A DNA stretch of 64,000 nt from the NCBI GenBank assembly GCA_017528205.1, contig JAFXPE010000016.1:1-64000 (forward strand). The letters run 5' to 3'. Positions 16,986-24,633 of the stretch are shown here, piece after piece. A program made the translations under genes and the position numbers. Every line of letters starts with the position of its first letter. Within the stretch, counting starts at the first letter, position 1. This stretch comes from Alphaproteobacteria bacterium. GTDB taxonomy: Bacteria > Pseudomonadota > Alphaproteobacteria > RF32 > CAG-239. The notes under the pieces were generated by a model. That model made no database searches and was not told where the DNA came from. It saw only the letters and a program-made list of their open reading frames with translations.

Positions 16986-17580
16986 AATAACCTCCTTTTT
17001 TGGTCTTTTTACGATTTAATGTTTTAGTTTTAGATAATTCAGTAATATCTTGTTTTAGTTTATTATTTTCTTCTTCTAACTTTTCAATCTGCCGCAAATA
17101 TTCACTCTCTTTGCGCGCAAACACGGCAACGTCGTTAGCCTCTTTGGCCTTTTGCAAAAAGAGGCTGGCCAGATGTTGTTCCTGTTCCAAGCCCAAATCT
17201 CTGGTTTTATCGGCATCCAAAGCCGCCAAAGTTTCCACCGTTGCCACGCCGCGGCTGCGACAGGTTTCAATTTCCGCCGCCGACAAAAACGCAAATTGCT
17301 CCAGCGGTGTTCCCTGTTCCGCCTGCTTTTTAATTTGCTGATAGAGGGAATATTCCTGCGGAAAGCGCCTGATTTTTTCGGCCGTTGCCGGCTGATTGAA
17401 TACTTCGGTATTGTTATCTTTCAGTCTGATTTCGACATAAGTCACGTTTTTAAAAATCGGCAAACCGTTTTCCGTTGTTTTATCCGTTTTAACCGCCTTA
17501 TCGTAGAAGTGCGCCGCCACATTGCGGTTATTTTCGGAATTTTCCGCCATTTGGCGAAACATTGCAAAATCAATATCCAT
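16921..17580 (-). CDS. Phage virion-associated protein with C-terminal coiled coil
   Basis: This 219-residue protein of unknown function has a small beta-containing N-terminal part (about 1-75; PIFKNVTYVEIRLKDNNTEV) and a helical middle around AEIETCRSRGVATVETLAALD, a helix-hairpin-like segment. A coiled coil (about 140-185, YLRQIEKLEEENNKLKQDI) follows, then a basic Gly-rich tail. It lies directly after the capsid gene and overlaps the adaptor gene by 65 bases. Position suggests a head-associated or assembly factor, but I see no direct proof. Confidence 0.68.
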   Translation of the reverse strand: MDIDFAMFRQMAENSENNRNVAAHFYDKAVKTDKTTENGLPIFKNVTYVEIRLKDNNTEVFNQPATAEKIRRFPQEYSLYQQIKKQAEQGTPLEQFAFLSAAEIETCRSRGVATVETLAALDADKTRDLGLEQEQHLASLFLQKAKEANDVAVFARKESEYLRQIEKLEEENNKLKQDITELSKTKTLNRKKTKKGGYYENNTGNMSGSGRFGGGQTSE

Positions 17581-17630
17581 TTCACACCTTTCTCTTGTTT
17601 TTTATTATAATTTTATGCCGCGCAAATCCG

Positions 17631-17656
17631 AAAAGGCGGACTGATATCCGCCTTTT
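17631..17656 (-). terminator. Hairpin after the capsid gene
   Basis: AAAAGGCGGA (17631-17640) pairs with TCCGCCTTTT (17647-17656) just past the capsid stop. The T run is only four bases, so it may act as a leaky terminator or mRNA 3' stabiliser that raises capsid output over downstream genes. Confidence 0.65.
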
Positions 17657-17680
17657 CATTTTGTTTGCGGCCGGTTTCGA

Positions 17681-18643
17681 TTAATCGTCCGAATTTATCA
17701 AAACGCCCTGCAATGCCGCGTTGCTCATCGTCATATTGCCGGCCCAGCCGATAATGCGATACAACGCGTCTTGATTTACGGTGGTTCTGTCGCCGCCGAT
17801 AACCTTCATGTCGCGATCTTTGTGAGTGCGTAAATACAAGTAATCGGTATTCAGAAAATACATATGATTTTCCGGACAATGACCGCCCTGTCCGCCGTCA
17901 TAAACCACATCGGCGCCCTTAAATTTAAGGCTGATGAAGCCGCTGTCAGCCGCTTTCGGATCCACAAAACGTTGCAAATCCATAAGGCTGGCATCATAAA
18001 GCGAATACAAGGTATCGTCACACACGATTAAATCCGGTTTATCGCTGCCGCGAGAGCATTTGAGGTACAAACTGTTCATCAACTGTTTGATGTTGTCCTG
18101 AGTTACCTCGGCACTCACCGCCTGATTGCGCCAAAATTCGTTTCCGGTGGTGGCACGATTGATTGCCCCCACGGTGCCGGAAGTCGGATCATCAGCCACC
18201 AACAGAGCCAAACCGCCGATTTCTTTGCCCGAAGAACCGGTACCGTCGCCGTAAACCGCCGCGGCCATCTTGTTAATCAAAGTTTTTTCCGCGTTGTTGA
18301 TGCGTTTTTCAAACAAATTGATAATTTGGTCGTGTCCGCTGTTCATCAACATTTCTTCGCCGGAAATCGCCACCGGAACGGCACATAACTTAAGCGCGTA
18401 TTCCGCGGCCGAAAAAAGTTGTTTCGGCGTATAAGTAATGGTATCGTAACCGGAATACCACACCATATCGCCTTCGCCGTATTCCAACTCTTCCAAAATT
18501 TTGGAACCGCCGGAAATCGGGCTCATCTTACCCTTTTCTTTTAAGCGTTTCAAAAGCGCGCTGTTTTTCGACATATTGTCATGCAATTTACCCGTTCTGT
18601 CTTTCAACGTGGTTGTAAACACGTCATTATAATCATTTACCAT
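17681..18643 (-). CDS. Phage major capsid protein
   Basis: This 320-residue protein has features of HK97-fold capsid proteins of podo-/siphophages: an N-terminal arm (LLKRLKEKGKMSPISGGSKI), a central A-domain with the helix around EKRINNAEKTLINKMAAAVYGDG, the loop GGLALLVADDPTSGTVGAINR, and a C-terminal strand block (DMKVIGGDRTTVNQDALYRII). The candidate scaffold gene lies directly upstream, which is the classical order. The length is normal. The match is by pattern and gene order. Confidence 0.83.
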   Translation of the reverse strand: MVNDYNDVFTTTLKDRTGKLHDNMSKNSALLKRLKEKGKMSPISGGSKILEELEYGEGDMVWYSGYDTITYTPKQLFSAAEYALKLCAVPVAISGEEMLMNSGHDQIINLFEKRINNAEKTLINKMAAAVYGDGTGSSGKEIGGLALLVADDPTSGTVGAINRATTGNEFWRNQAVSAEVTQDNIKQLMNSLYLKCSRGSDKPDLIVCDDTLYSLYDASLMDLQRFVDPKAADSGFISLKFKGADVVYDGGQGGHCPENHMYFLNTDYLYLRTHKDRDMKVIGGDRTTVNQDALYRIIGWAGNMTMSNAALQGVLINSDD

Positions 18644-18666
18644 ATTTTATTCCTCATAAAAAAAAA

Positions 18667-19575
18667 TTAACCCATTAACGCCGCCATATTTTTTTCGAGA
18701 GTTTCCCGCAAAGTCAGCTCTCTTGCCGGCATATCTGCTTTGCCTTTTACGGCAAACGCGGCCTTTTTGGCCTTATCGGCCTCAGCCGCTTTTGAGCTGA
18801 TTTGTTTTTGAATCAGCTCGTCTCTGACGGAAGGACACAGCCACAAAGCACTGCCGTAAGCAGTCTCTATGTCTGCGCACAATCCGCTTTCCAGCAACCC
18901 CGAAACCAGCTCTTTTACTGCCTCAAAATACGGGTGCAACAAATTTCCCTCTTGGTCGGTTTGTCGACCGAACATAAACAGTAAATTTGCCAAATTTCGG
19001 TTTTGTTCCTGCTGAAGATACGAAGTCAAATCATGATAACCGCGTTCCAGTTTGCACACGCGTGCCACCATTTCCGGCGAAACGGCGGAATTATTCGCGG
19101 ATTTTGCCTTCAAATCCACGCCATACACCAAAGCCACGGCGCGCAATGTGGCTTCCGGATTTTCTTCCATTGCCGCATCCAACCACGCCAAAGCCTGCAA
19201 CCATTCCTGAATGGTTTTGAAACCGCGACGGTTAAAGCGTTCCCGCGCATTTCCGAACAAAAATTCCAAAAATCCGTAGGCTTCCAACCTTTTGCAATAA
19301 TCATTGATTGTTTTCTCGTTTTCAGCTTCGCGTTCGCATAAAAAAATCTGCCATTCGGTCGGCAGATTTCCAAATTCGGACGCAAATTTATCACCATAGC
19401 CGGGCGGAGCAACGCAAATTACCTCTCCCGTTTCTGCGGCTTCCGCCGAATTAGCGGCGGCTGCATTCTGAATTTCCGACGTTTCGCTCAAATTGTTTAC
19501 TTCGGCTTTCGGGGCCGTCAATTCTTGAGTTTTGAGTCGGTGTTCCAATTCATCTCTTGTTTCACTCATTTCCAT
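18667..19575 (-). CDS. Candidate phage scaffolding protein
   Basis: This 302-residue acidic, helical protein has a disordered Ala/Glu-rich N-terminal third (about 1-60), a conserved-looking helical middle (GFKTIQEWLQALAWLDAAMEE, ATLRAVALVYGVDL), and a short C-terminal helix after a basic stretch (LTLRETLEKNMAALMG). A C-terminal charged helix that touches the capsid, combined with a place directly upstream of the capsid gene, is typical for internal scaffolds. No protease motif is seen, so scaffold removal without cleavage is likely. The role is inferred. Confidence 0.68.
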   Translation of the reverse strand: MEMSETRDELEHRLKTQELTAPKAEVNNLSETSEIQNAAAANSAEAAETGEVICVAPPGYGDKFASEFGNLPTEWQIFLCEREAENEKTINDYCKRLEAYGFLEFLFGNARERFNRRGFKTIQEWLQALAWLDAAMEENPEATLRAVALVYGVDLKAKSANNSAVSPEMVARVCKLERGYHDLTSYLQQEQNRNLANLLFMFGRQTDQEGNLLHPYFEAVKELVSGLLESGLCADIETAYGSALWLCPSVRDELIQKQISSKAAEADKAKKAAFAVKGKADMPARELTLRETLEKNMAALMG

Positions 19576-19793
19576 ATCATCCTTTTGTAATTGTATAAAA
19601 AATCGGCAAAAATTTCTTCCTGCCGCTGTTTTTCCTGTTTTTCCCGAACACGTTGAATATATTCGGAAGAATAGTCGCTGGCACGCGCTGCACCGCTTGT
19701 GCGTAAATACTTATCGACATCGGCAACCGACGATGCGACAGATCCGTCCGGAAGAACGATTTCTTCCGCGAATTGTTTTGCTATATAAGTCAT
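19566..19793 (-). CDS. Small phage protein between terminase and scaffold
   Basis: This 75-residue protein has an N-terminal beta-like part (EEIVLPDGSVASSVADVDKYL) and a charged helix (YIQRVREKQEKQRQEEIFADF). It starts at 19793 behind AAGGAT, ten bases after the large terminase stop, and overlaps the scaffold start by ten bases. In many phages the portal gene lies at this position; here a small gene fills it. Function unknown. Confidence 0.65.
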   Translation of the reverse strand: MTYIAKQFAEEIVLPDGSVASSVADVDKYLRTSGAARASDYSSEYIQRVREKQEKQRQEEIFADFLYNYKRMIWK

Positions 19794-19803
19794 TTTGCTA
19801 TCC

Positions 19804-21132
19804 TTACCACGAAGTTCCGTCGTTGCGCTTGGTGTCGGCCAAAAACATTTTTTCGATGCTGTCGTCGGCAAATCTGCCGCTTGCCTCCAAACCGTTCAAA
19901 TACACCGGTTCGGCAAACGTCAGCGCCAACGCATCGGCCATATCCGGCGAACGCCCCAAACGCTTTTTGATTTCCTCTTTTTCTTCCAATTGCAACCGGC
20001 CGCGGCTGTCGTATTTTTTGTTCACGACACACAATTCCGCACACAAATTTTCGTCATCGGGAATTTTGACCGCCGGCTCGCTGTTAAGCCATTGCCGTAA
20101 TCCGTCCCACATTTCGGCCCGCCGATTGTGATAGCGATTATCATTCAGCGCCCGGCCACCGAACATTACTGCCCGCACGATTTTCTTAAATCCGCGATTA
20201 TGCAAAATATCGACAACTCCGCCGCCCACACCGCCGGCATCAATAAACACGCGCTCCGGTTTCAGCTCGCGAATGTAGCCGGTGGCATAATTAGCGATAT
20301 CCACGTTATCCATATGCGAAAATGTCTTAAATTCAACACACCATCTGCCGCGCCGAAAACAAAAAACACTTTTATCGTCGCCGAAACGCGCCACATCCAA
20401 ACCGATGACCAGAGGTGCCGCCGAGCTTTGAACGGGGCTATGCACGGCGGAGCACACGTTTTTATAGGCAATCAGCCGATGCGAACCCGCTGCGGCCGGA
20501 GCGCCCAGCCAAATATGGGCAAAGTCTTCCGGATTTTCGCGGCGACATTTTTCGGCCAAATACTTCATTTCTTCCGGACAGAAGGGATTATCGGTATAAT
20601 TTACCCTTACCACCAAAGTCCGTTCGTCCGGATTGGCAGCCACCGCCTTCCACACCGGATCATTTTCATCCTCGCGATTCATTGAAATCCAAATTTCGGA
20701 ATCCGGTTTGCGAATGGTCGGATCCAGAATTTCCCAGCTTTTTTTGCTGATTTTCTGCGCTTCTTCCAACCACACAATATCGATTCCCTCCAGCGATTTA
20801 ATATTGCCGGCGTTATGTTCCTGCAGCCCCTTAAAAATAAAGCTGGTTCCGGTTATGGTGTTGATAATTTGCGTTTCCGTAATTTTATAATCGGTCAAAT
20901 TATAAAAGAGGATGCGGTCACTCAAAAGTTTATGCACGGAATCTTTGATACTGTCTTGAATTTCACGCATACAGGCAATCCGCAATTTTTTCATCCGCCC
21001 CAAAAACAGCAAACTGTCGGCAAAAGCATACGATTTGCCGCCTGCTCGGCCGCCGTAATAAAGTTTATAGCGCTTTTTCTGCCTGATGAGCGGTGCAAAT
21101 ATCCGCGGAATTTTCGCCACTCTGTTCTTCAT
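19804..21132 (-). CDS. Phage terminase large subunit
   Basis: This 442-residue protein is the DNA-packaging motor with its nuclease. The ATPase part has a Walker-A-like loop YYGGRAGGKSYAFAD (about 26-40), Walker B GIDIVWLEEAQ (about 115-125) and the coupling motif ISMNRED. The nuclease part has its acidic residues in VIGLDVARFGDDKS, RVFIDAGGVGGGVVDIL and GRSPDMADALALTF. Both halves look catalytically complete, which argues against a decayed remnant. Its 5' end overlaps the candidate small terminase by 68 bases. Confidence 0.93.
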   Translation of the reverse strand: MKNRVAKIPRIFAPLIRQKKRYKLYYGGRAGGKSYAFADSLLFLGRMKKLRIACMREIQDSIKDSVHKLLSDRILFYNLTDYKITETQIINTITGTSFIFKGLQEHNAGNIKSLEGIDIVWLEEAQKISKKSWEILDPTIRKPDSEIWISMNREDENDPVWKAVAANPDERTLVVRVNYTDNPFCPEEMKYLAEKCRRENPEDFAHIWLGAPAAAGSHRLIAYKNVCSAVHSPVQSSAAPLVIGLDVARFGDDKSVFCFRRGRWCVEFKTFSHMDNVDIANYATGYIRELKPERVFIDAGGVGGGVVDILHNRGFKKIVRAVMFGGRALNDNRYHNRRAEMWDGLRQWLNSEPAVKIPDDENLCAELCVVNKKYDSRGRLQLEEKEEIKKRLGRSPDMADALALTFAEPVYLNGLEASGRFADDSIEKMFLADTKRNDGTSW

Positions 21133-21340
21133 TGATAAAATCCACTAATATACCGGTTAAATTTTCGTTTGTTGTCTGATTTTCGCTGTCGGCCTGCAAT
21201 GCCGCTATTTTGCACTTCAGTTCCTCGGCCTTGAGCGCCAAATTGAGATTACCTTCGTCGATTGCCATTTGCTGCAACTTGTTCAACATTTCAAAACTTT
21301 CGGCAAACGAATAAGATGCCGAAATTTTTTTCTTGGTCAT
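21065..21340 (-). CDS. Candidate terminase small subunit
   Basis: This 91-residue, mainly helical protein starts MTKKKISASYSFAESFEML and contains NLNLALKAEELKCKIAAL, a pattern seen in short small-terminase proteins. Its place directly upstream of the large terminase with a 68-base overlap supports this. The C-terminal third is Glu/Asn-rich and probably disordered. The N-terminal DNA-binding helix-turn-helix of longer small terminases is not obvious, which would matter for the specificity of packaging. Confidence 0.65.
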   Translation of the reverse strand: MTKKKISASYSFAESFEMLNKLQQMAIDEGNLNLALKAEELKCKIAALQADSENQTTNENLTGILVDFINEEQSGENSADICTAHQAEKAL

Positions 21341-21359
21341 TTTGCCTCCTGTTTTTGTT

Positions 21360-21587
21360 TTAATTCTCCAACTCTTGCCGCAACTTATTAAGCCGCGCCA
21401 CCCATTCCCATAAATACGGAAAATCCTCGGCGCTCAAATTTTGCATTTCCGCCGCCACCTTTGCACCGGCATACGGAAACTGTGGCAACAATTGCGTTTC
21501 ACAATTTGCCGTCGTGCATGAGCCCAATAAGCTCATCACGAGAAGCATTGGGCTTAGTTTGAATTTTTGCTCTTTTTTGCGCCACAT
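21360..21587 (-). CDS. Outer-membrane spanin lipoprotein (Rz1-like)
   Basis: This 75-residue protein has a basic start, a hydrophobic stretch and a lipobox ending at Cys24 (LVMSLLGSC), so it should be a lipoprotein anchored in the outer membrane. The mature part is short and contains Pro and a helix (YLWEWVARLNKLRQELE). It begins inside the Rz-like gene in another reading frame (overlap 21499-21587), as in the lambda Rz/Rz1 pair. Spanins fuse inner and outer membranes in the last step of lysis. GAGGTG precedes its ATG. Confidence 0.83.
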   Translation of the reverse strand: MWRKKEQKFKLSPMLLVMSLLGSCTTANCETQLLPQFPYAGAKVAAEMQNLSAEDFPYLWEWVARLNKLRQELEN

Positions 21588-21705
21588 ATTTAATCACCTC
21601 CGTCTGCTTTTCGACAATTTGCAATTTGACGCGGCTTTTGCCGTATAAATACCCGCCGTAAGCCGACAGCACCACAATCCCCACCCCTATTATTATTATT
21701 TTCAT
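21499..21705 (-). CDS. Inner-membrane spanin (Rz-like)
   Basis: This 68-residue protein has one N-terminal membrane anchor (IIIIGVGIVVLSAYGGYLYG) followed by a charged periplasmic helix (VKLQIVEKQTEVIKYVAQKR). That is the i-spanin layout, shorter than lambda Rz. The start at 21705 follows GCGAGG and forms an ATGA overlap with the stop of the small membrane gene upstream. Its 3' part overlaps the Rz1-like gene in another frame. Confidence 0.8.
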   Translation of the reverse strand: MKIIIIGVGIVVLSAYGGYLYGKSRVKLQIVEKQTEVIKYVAQKRAKIQTKPNASRDELIGLMHDGKL

Positions 21706-21860
21706 AACATCAACCTCGCCAGCAAAGACGCCAAATCGCTTTTTATGCAGGCCAAAACCAGCAAAATAACAATTCCCCAAGTCAAGGCATATAGTTTATC
21801 CACCCGCACAATCGTCAAAATCAACCACCGCCAAAAGCGATAATTTTTCTTTTTCCCCAT
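21702..21860 (-). CDS. 52-residue membrane protein, candidate holin
   Basis: This short gene begins with ATG directly after the stop of the lysin gene (TAA-ATG). A strong GGGAGGAG lies in the lysin 3' end. Its stop overlaps the Rz-like start (ATGA). The product has a basic N-terminus (MGKKKNYRFWRW), one clear membrane helix (about 28-40, WGIVILLVLACI) and a second weaker hydrophobic stretch (SLLARLML). The place between lysin and spanins, the coupling signals and the membrane topology suggest a holin or antiholin; there is no sequence-family proof. Confidence 0.68.
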   Translation of the reverse strand: MGKKKNYRFWRWLILTIVRVDKLYALTWGIVILLVLACIKSDLASLLARLML

Positions 21861-22283
21861 TTACTCCTCCCGATAAAACAGATGATTTTTAACCTCATAA
21901 CACGGAGAACGCCCCTTTGCCCATTGCGGCTTAATATTTTTGGCGTGATAATAAACCGCGCCGTTGGTAAAATCCTTCAACTCGCCGGAAAGCGCCCGCT
22001 CGGCAATCAGCAAACACTCCCTGAACTGCTTGTCCTGAGCCGTTACGCGCAAAACCTTATCCAAGTTGGGATCATTTTTGTTCCAACAACTGAATTGCCA
22101 TTTTTTTAAGCACGTTTGCGCCACACTCGGTATTTTCATACCGTTTTTCCAAGTATATCCGCAATACCACTTGTGCGAGCGATAACGATTCATCACCACG
22201 CAAGCTACCGCCTCCATTCCCTCCGCTCCCTCACCGCGCGCCTCGCCGTAAATTGTTCGCGCCAATATATCCAAATCCGCCAT
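21861..22283 (-). CDS. Phage lysin, SleB-like cell wall hydrolase
   Basis: This 140-residue protein matches the Hydrolase_2/SleB family that cuts peptidoglycan glycan strands. Landmarks are the opening ILARTIYGEARGEGAEGMEAV with the catalytic Glu in GEARGE, the block VVMNRYRSHKWYC, and the late TNGAVYYHAKNIKPQWA. There is no signal peptide, so export would need the holin. It is the first gene of the lysis cassette and overlaps nothing upstream. Small SleB-type lysins are frequent in alphaproteobacterial phages. Confidence 0.9.
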   Translation of the reverse strand: MADLDILARTIYGEARGEGAEGMEAVACVVMNRYRSHKWYCGYTWKNGMKIPSVAQTCLKKWQFSCWNKNDPNLDKVLRVTAQDKQFRECLLIAERALSGELKDFTNGAVYYHAKNIKPQWAKGRSPCYEVKNHLFYREE

Positions 22284-22523
22284 TTAAGCCCTCCTTTTGC
22301 TTGTTTTCTTCATTTCTTCAATGATTAAGTCACGCAAGTCGTCGATTTTGTTTTCCATGCGCTGAATATCCTCTTTTAAGGCGTATTTCTGCGCATACAA
22401 AACATTACCCTTTGCCACTTCCACCTTAAAATCACTCAACTCTTTGCGGGTTTCGCCCAGCTTGTAAAAAAGCCAACCGAACGCCGGCACGCAAATAATT
22501 TGCAAAAACTGCAGCCAATCCAT
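22284..22523 (-). CDS. Small phage membrane protein with coiled coil
   Basis: This 79-residue protein has an N-terminal membrane segment (FLQIICVPAFGWLFYKL) followed by a charged coiled coil (about 25-72, MENKIDDLRDLIIEEMKK). Such proteins sit beside phage lysins and may be holins, antiholins or spanin partners. Its stop abuts the lysin start, so it is probably part of the lysis cassette. There are thus two candidate pore proteins in this cassette; which one is the holin cannot be decided here. Confidence 0.65.
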   Translation of the reverse strand: MDWLQFLQIICVPAFGWLFYKLGETRKELSDFKVEVAKGNVLYAQKYALKEDIQRMENKIDDLRDLIIEEMKKTSKRRA

Positions 22524-22545
22524 TTTCCGTATCCTCCGCCATAAA

Positions 22546-23847
22546 TCAGTACCCCACCGCTATCCAAGTGTATGTTGCCGGACTTGCCGATGCTGTTGCC
22601 TCATCACGGCTCAAGACAAACGATGTCGAGTTTATACTTGTTACCTTGGGCAAAGTTGCACCGCCGCCCTGAGTTGCCACATGAGTACCGTTATTGTTGG
22701 AAAAAGCCTTGGAAAAAGTTACAGTTGTCGATTGCGATGATGTTTGCACCGTGGTCTTTCCCCAGTTGATAATCACGCCGTTACCGAGTTGCACATAGCC
22801 GTTAGAGGCTTTGCTTATAGCCGCGGTATTAACTGCCGAATTTGCCTCCGAGCTGGCCGGAACCGTTACTTTGTTTGCGACTATACCTAATTCGCCGGAA
22901 CTATTTCCTCTGATGTATGCAACGCGCGTATCATCATTTTTTAAAAATGCCAAATCCGTATAAGCGTTTTCTGCATCAGAGTTCATCTTCAAACGCACAT
23001 TTTGAAGACTGCCGACAAAATTTTTTCTGCCGGTTATTTCTTGGTTGCCGGCAAGTGTAACATAGCTTCCCAGCTTAGTATTCCGAGCTCCCACCGTATC
23101 AATTTGTGTTGAGGCGGCGGTATCTTCCGTCGGGGTTGGTGCATAAGCATATTTGCTACCGTTATTGTTTACCACTCCCATAGAGGCCGGTGAATTATCA
23201 CTACTGTCCGCACCATTATATGCTAACAACTCTGCTCTGGTTAACTTATTGGCTGAGAATAATAATTGCATGCAGGCGAAGATTTTGCCGTTAGCGTCAT
23301 ATATAATAAATGGCTTAGGATACACAGTGCTTGCCGGAGCAATACCTCTGGTATAATTGATTTTAGCCGCAACATCTTGCAGAAAAGTCTTTGCACCGTC
23401 TATGGTTTCGGCACCGCTTTTATGCACCACATCGGCAGAGGCTATAATTTCCGCGGCCTGTCCGGCATAATATCTTGCGCTGTATTCCGAACCGTCAACA
23501 GTACCATCGGTTTTGGTTGCCCAATTTTGAGCCAGCGCGGCACCTGCATCAACCGCCGCCTGCTTAACCGTGGCATTATCGTTAAAAGACGTGGTTTTAG
23601 CGACAGCGTTGTTATTATATTCCGTTACTTTGCTATCGGCATTCAAATTGAAAGCGGCAGTTTTTTCGCTGACTGCCGCCTCAATTTCATCTATGCCGGT
23701 TTTAACATAACTGATTGTCTCGCCCACATCCAACTGCACCTCGCCGCCGATATTTACCTCAAGCGGCACTTGCGAAGTCACAGCCGCCTCAAAAACCGCC
23801 CCTTCGAGTGTTGCCGTTAATTCGGCACATTCCATATCCCCATACAT
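22546..23847 (-). CDS. Phage tail fibre 2
   Basis: This 433-residue fibre protein has an N-terminal attachment part, a coiled Ala/Asn-rich shaft (about 55-110, NADSKVTEYNNNAVAKTTSF), then a mid-region VTLAGNQEITGRKNFVG and a C-terminal tip ending TYTWIAVGY. The tip block NGYVQLGNGVIINWGK is shared with fibre 1 at 24634, which has SGYVELGNGLIMQWGK and ends YFYWTAIGY. This tip is common at the C-terminus of phage receptor-binding fibres. It lies between the other fibre genes and the lysis genes. Confidence 0.85.
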   Translation of the reverse strand: MYGDMECAELTATLEGAVFEAAVTSQVPLEVNIGGEVQLDVGETISYVKTGIDEIEAAVSEKTAAFNLNADSKVTEYNNNAVAKTTSFNDNATVKQAAVDAGAALAQNWATKTDGTVDGSEYSARYYAGQAAEIIASADVVHKSGAETIDGAKTFLQDVAAKINYTRGIAPASTVYPKPFIIYDANGKIFACMQLLFSANKLTRAELLAYNGADSSDNSPASMGVVNNNGSKYAYAPTPTEDTAASTQIDTVGARNTKLGSYVTLAGNQEITGRKNFVGSLQNVRLKMNSDAENAYTDLAFLKNDDTRVAYIRGNSSGELGIVANKVTVPASSEANSAVNTAAISKASNGYVQLGNGVIINWGKTTVQTSSQSTTVTFSKAFSNNNGTHVATQGGGATLPKVTSINSTSFVLSRDEATASASPATYTWIAVGY

Positions 23848-23858
23848 TTCAACCTCCG

Positions 23859-24209
23859 TTATTGTGTTACCTGTGGTGTAATTCTAAAAGTTCCGACTTG
23901 GCTCACGTTGGCCGGAAAAATTGTGTTCACACTACCGTCGGCCGTTGTAACCTGAATGTCCGTAACATAGTCTCCGACCTCAATGTCGGTCATTTGCGGC
24001 GTCAGCAACAACACCATTTTGCCGTTTTGGACATCAACCGGCGTTCCGAGCACTTCAATCACAATATTATCCGCTTCATCACGAACCTGCATGCGAATTG
24101 TGGCGCCCCTTAAATCTGCCGGAGCACACTTTTGCCGCACGCAAACATTTATGGCAAAACTGTCTCCCTGCCTTACCTCAATCAGGTTGTTGCAAATTCT
24201 TCCGGCCAT
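23859..24209 (-). CDS. Phage baseplate/tail protein, beta-sandwich type
   Basis: This 116-residue, mostly beta protein begins GRICNNLIEVRQGDSFAINV and continues LRGATIRMQVRDEADNIVIEV, like the N-terminal adaptor domain of BppU-type upper baseplate proteins that carry receptor-binding proteins. The ATG at 24209 overlaps the stop of the upstream gene (TAATG), so translation is probably coupled; an ATG six codons earlier is possible. Its place between two fibre genes fits a fibre-docking role. Confidence 0.68.
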   Translation of the reverse strand: MAGRICNNLIEVRQGDSFAINVCVRQKCAPADLRGATIRMQVRDEADNIVIEVLGTPVDVQNGKMVLLLTPQMTDIEVGDYVTDIQVTTADGSVNTIFPANVSQVGTFRITPQVTQ

Positions 24210-24622
24210 TACGCACCTGCCTTCCATTCGTCAAAAGTTTTAACTTCAATGTCTGGAAATTCCGGTTGTTCGGGAACATTCAAAAGATACAGCCGATAGT
24301 TGACAATGTCCTGCTGTTCTTCCGGCGTTAAATCGGCCCACCGCAACGGATTGCAAACATAAGGGTCAACGTAGCGCTCCAAATAACTGTTGCGAATAAA
24401 ACGCACTCTCGTTGCTTTTTCTTCGGTTGTCGGCTCGGGAATTTTTGCCGTTTTAAAATATTCTCCGTCATCTGCGATAACGTATTGCTGATTTTCGTTG
24501 CACCATTCGGCAACCGCGGTATATTCTTCTTGCGCCGCTTGCGCTTCGGCTTGCTTTTCTTCGTCGTTTCCGCTGTAATTGATTACCGATTTCAATACTT
24601 TCCATTCACTATAATCTGTCAT
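24209..24622 (-). CDS. Candidate tail fibre assembly protein
   Basis: This 137-residue acidic protein has a helical N-terminal half, and its C-terminal half contains NSYLERYVDPYVCNPLRWADLTP and a tail QPEFPDIEVKTFDEWKAG. Such 'NPLRW...LTPEEQ' segments are typical of phage tail fibre assembly chaperones. It lies between the two fibre genes. The start at 24622 is preceded by AAGGAGAAAAAC; an earlier in-frame ATG has no such signal and lies in the upstream gene's 3' end. Confidence 0.7.
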   Translation of the reverse strand: MTDYSEWKVLKSVINYSGNDEEKQAEAQAAQEEYTAVAEWCNENQQYVIADDGEYFKTAKIPEPTTEEKATRVRFIRNSYLERYVDPYVCNPLRWADLTPEEQQDIVNYRLYLLNVPEQPEFPDIEVKTFDEWKAGA

Positions 24623-24633
24623 TGTTTTTCTCC

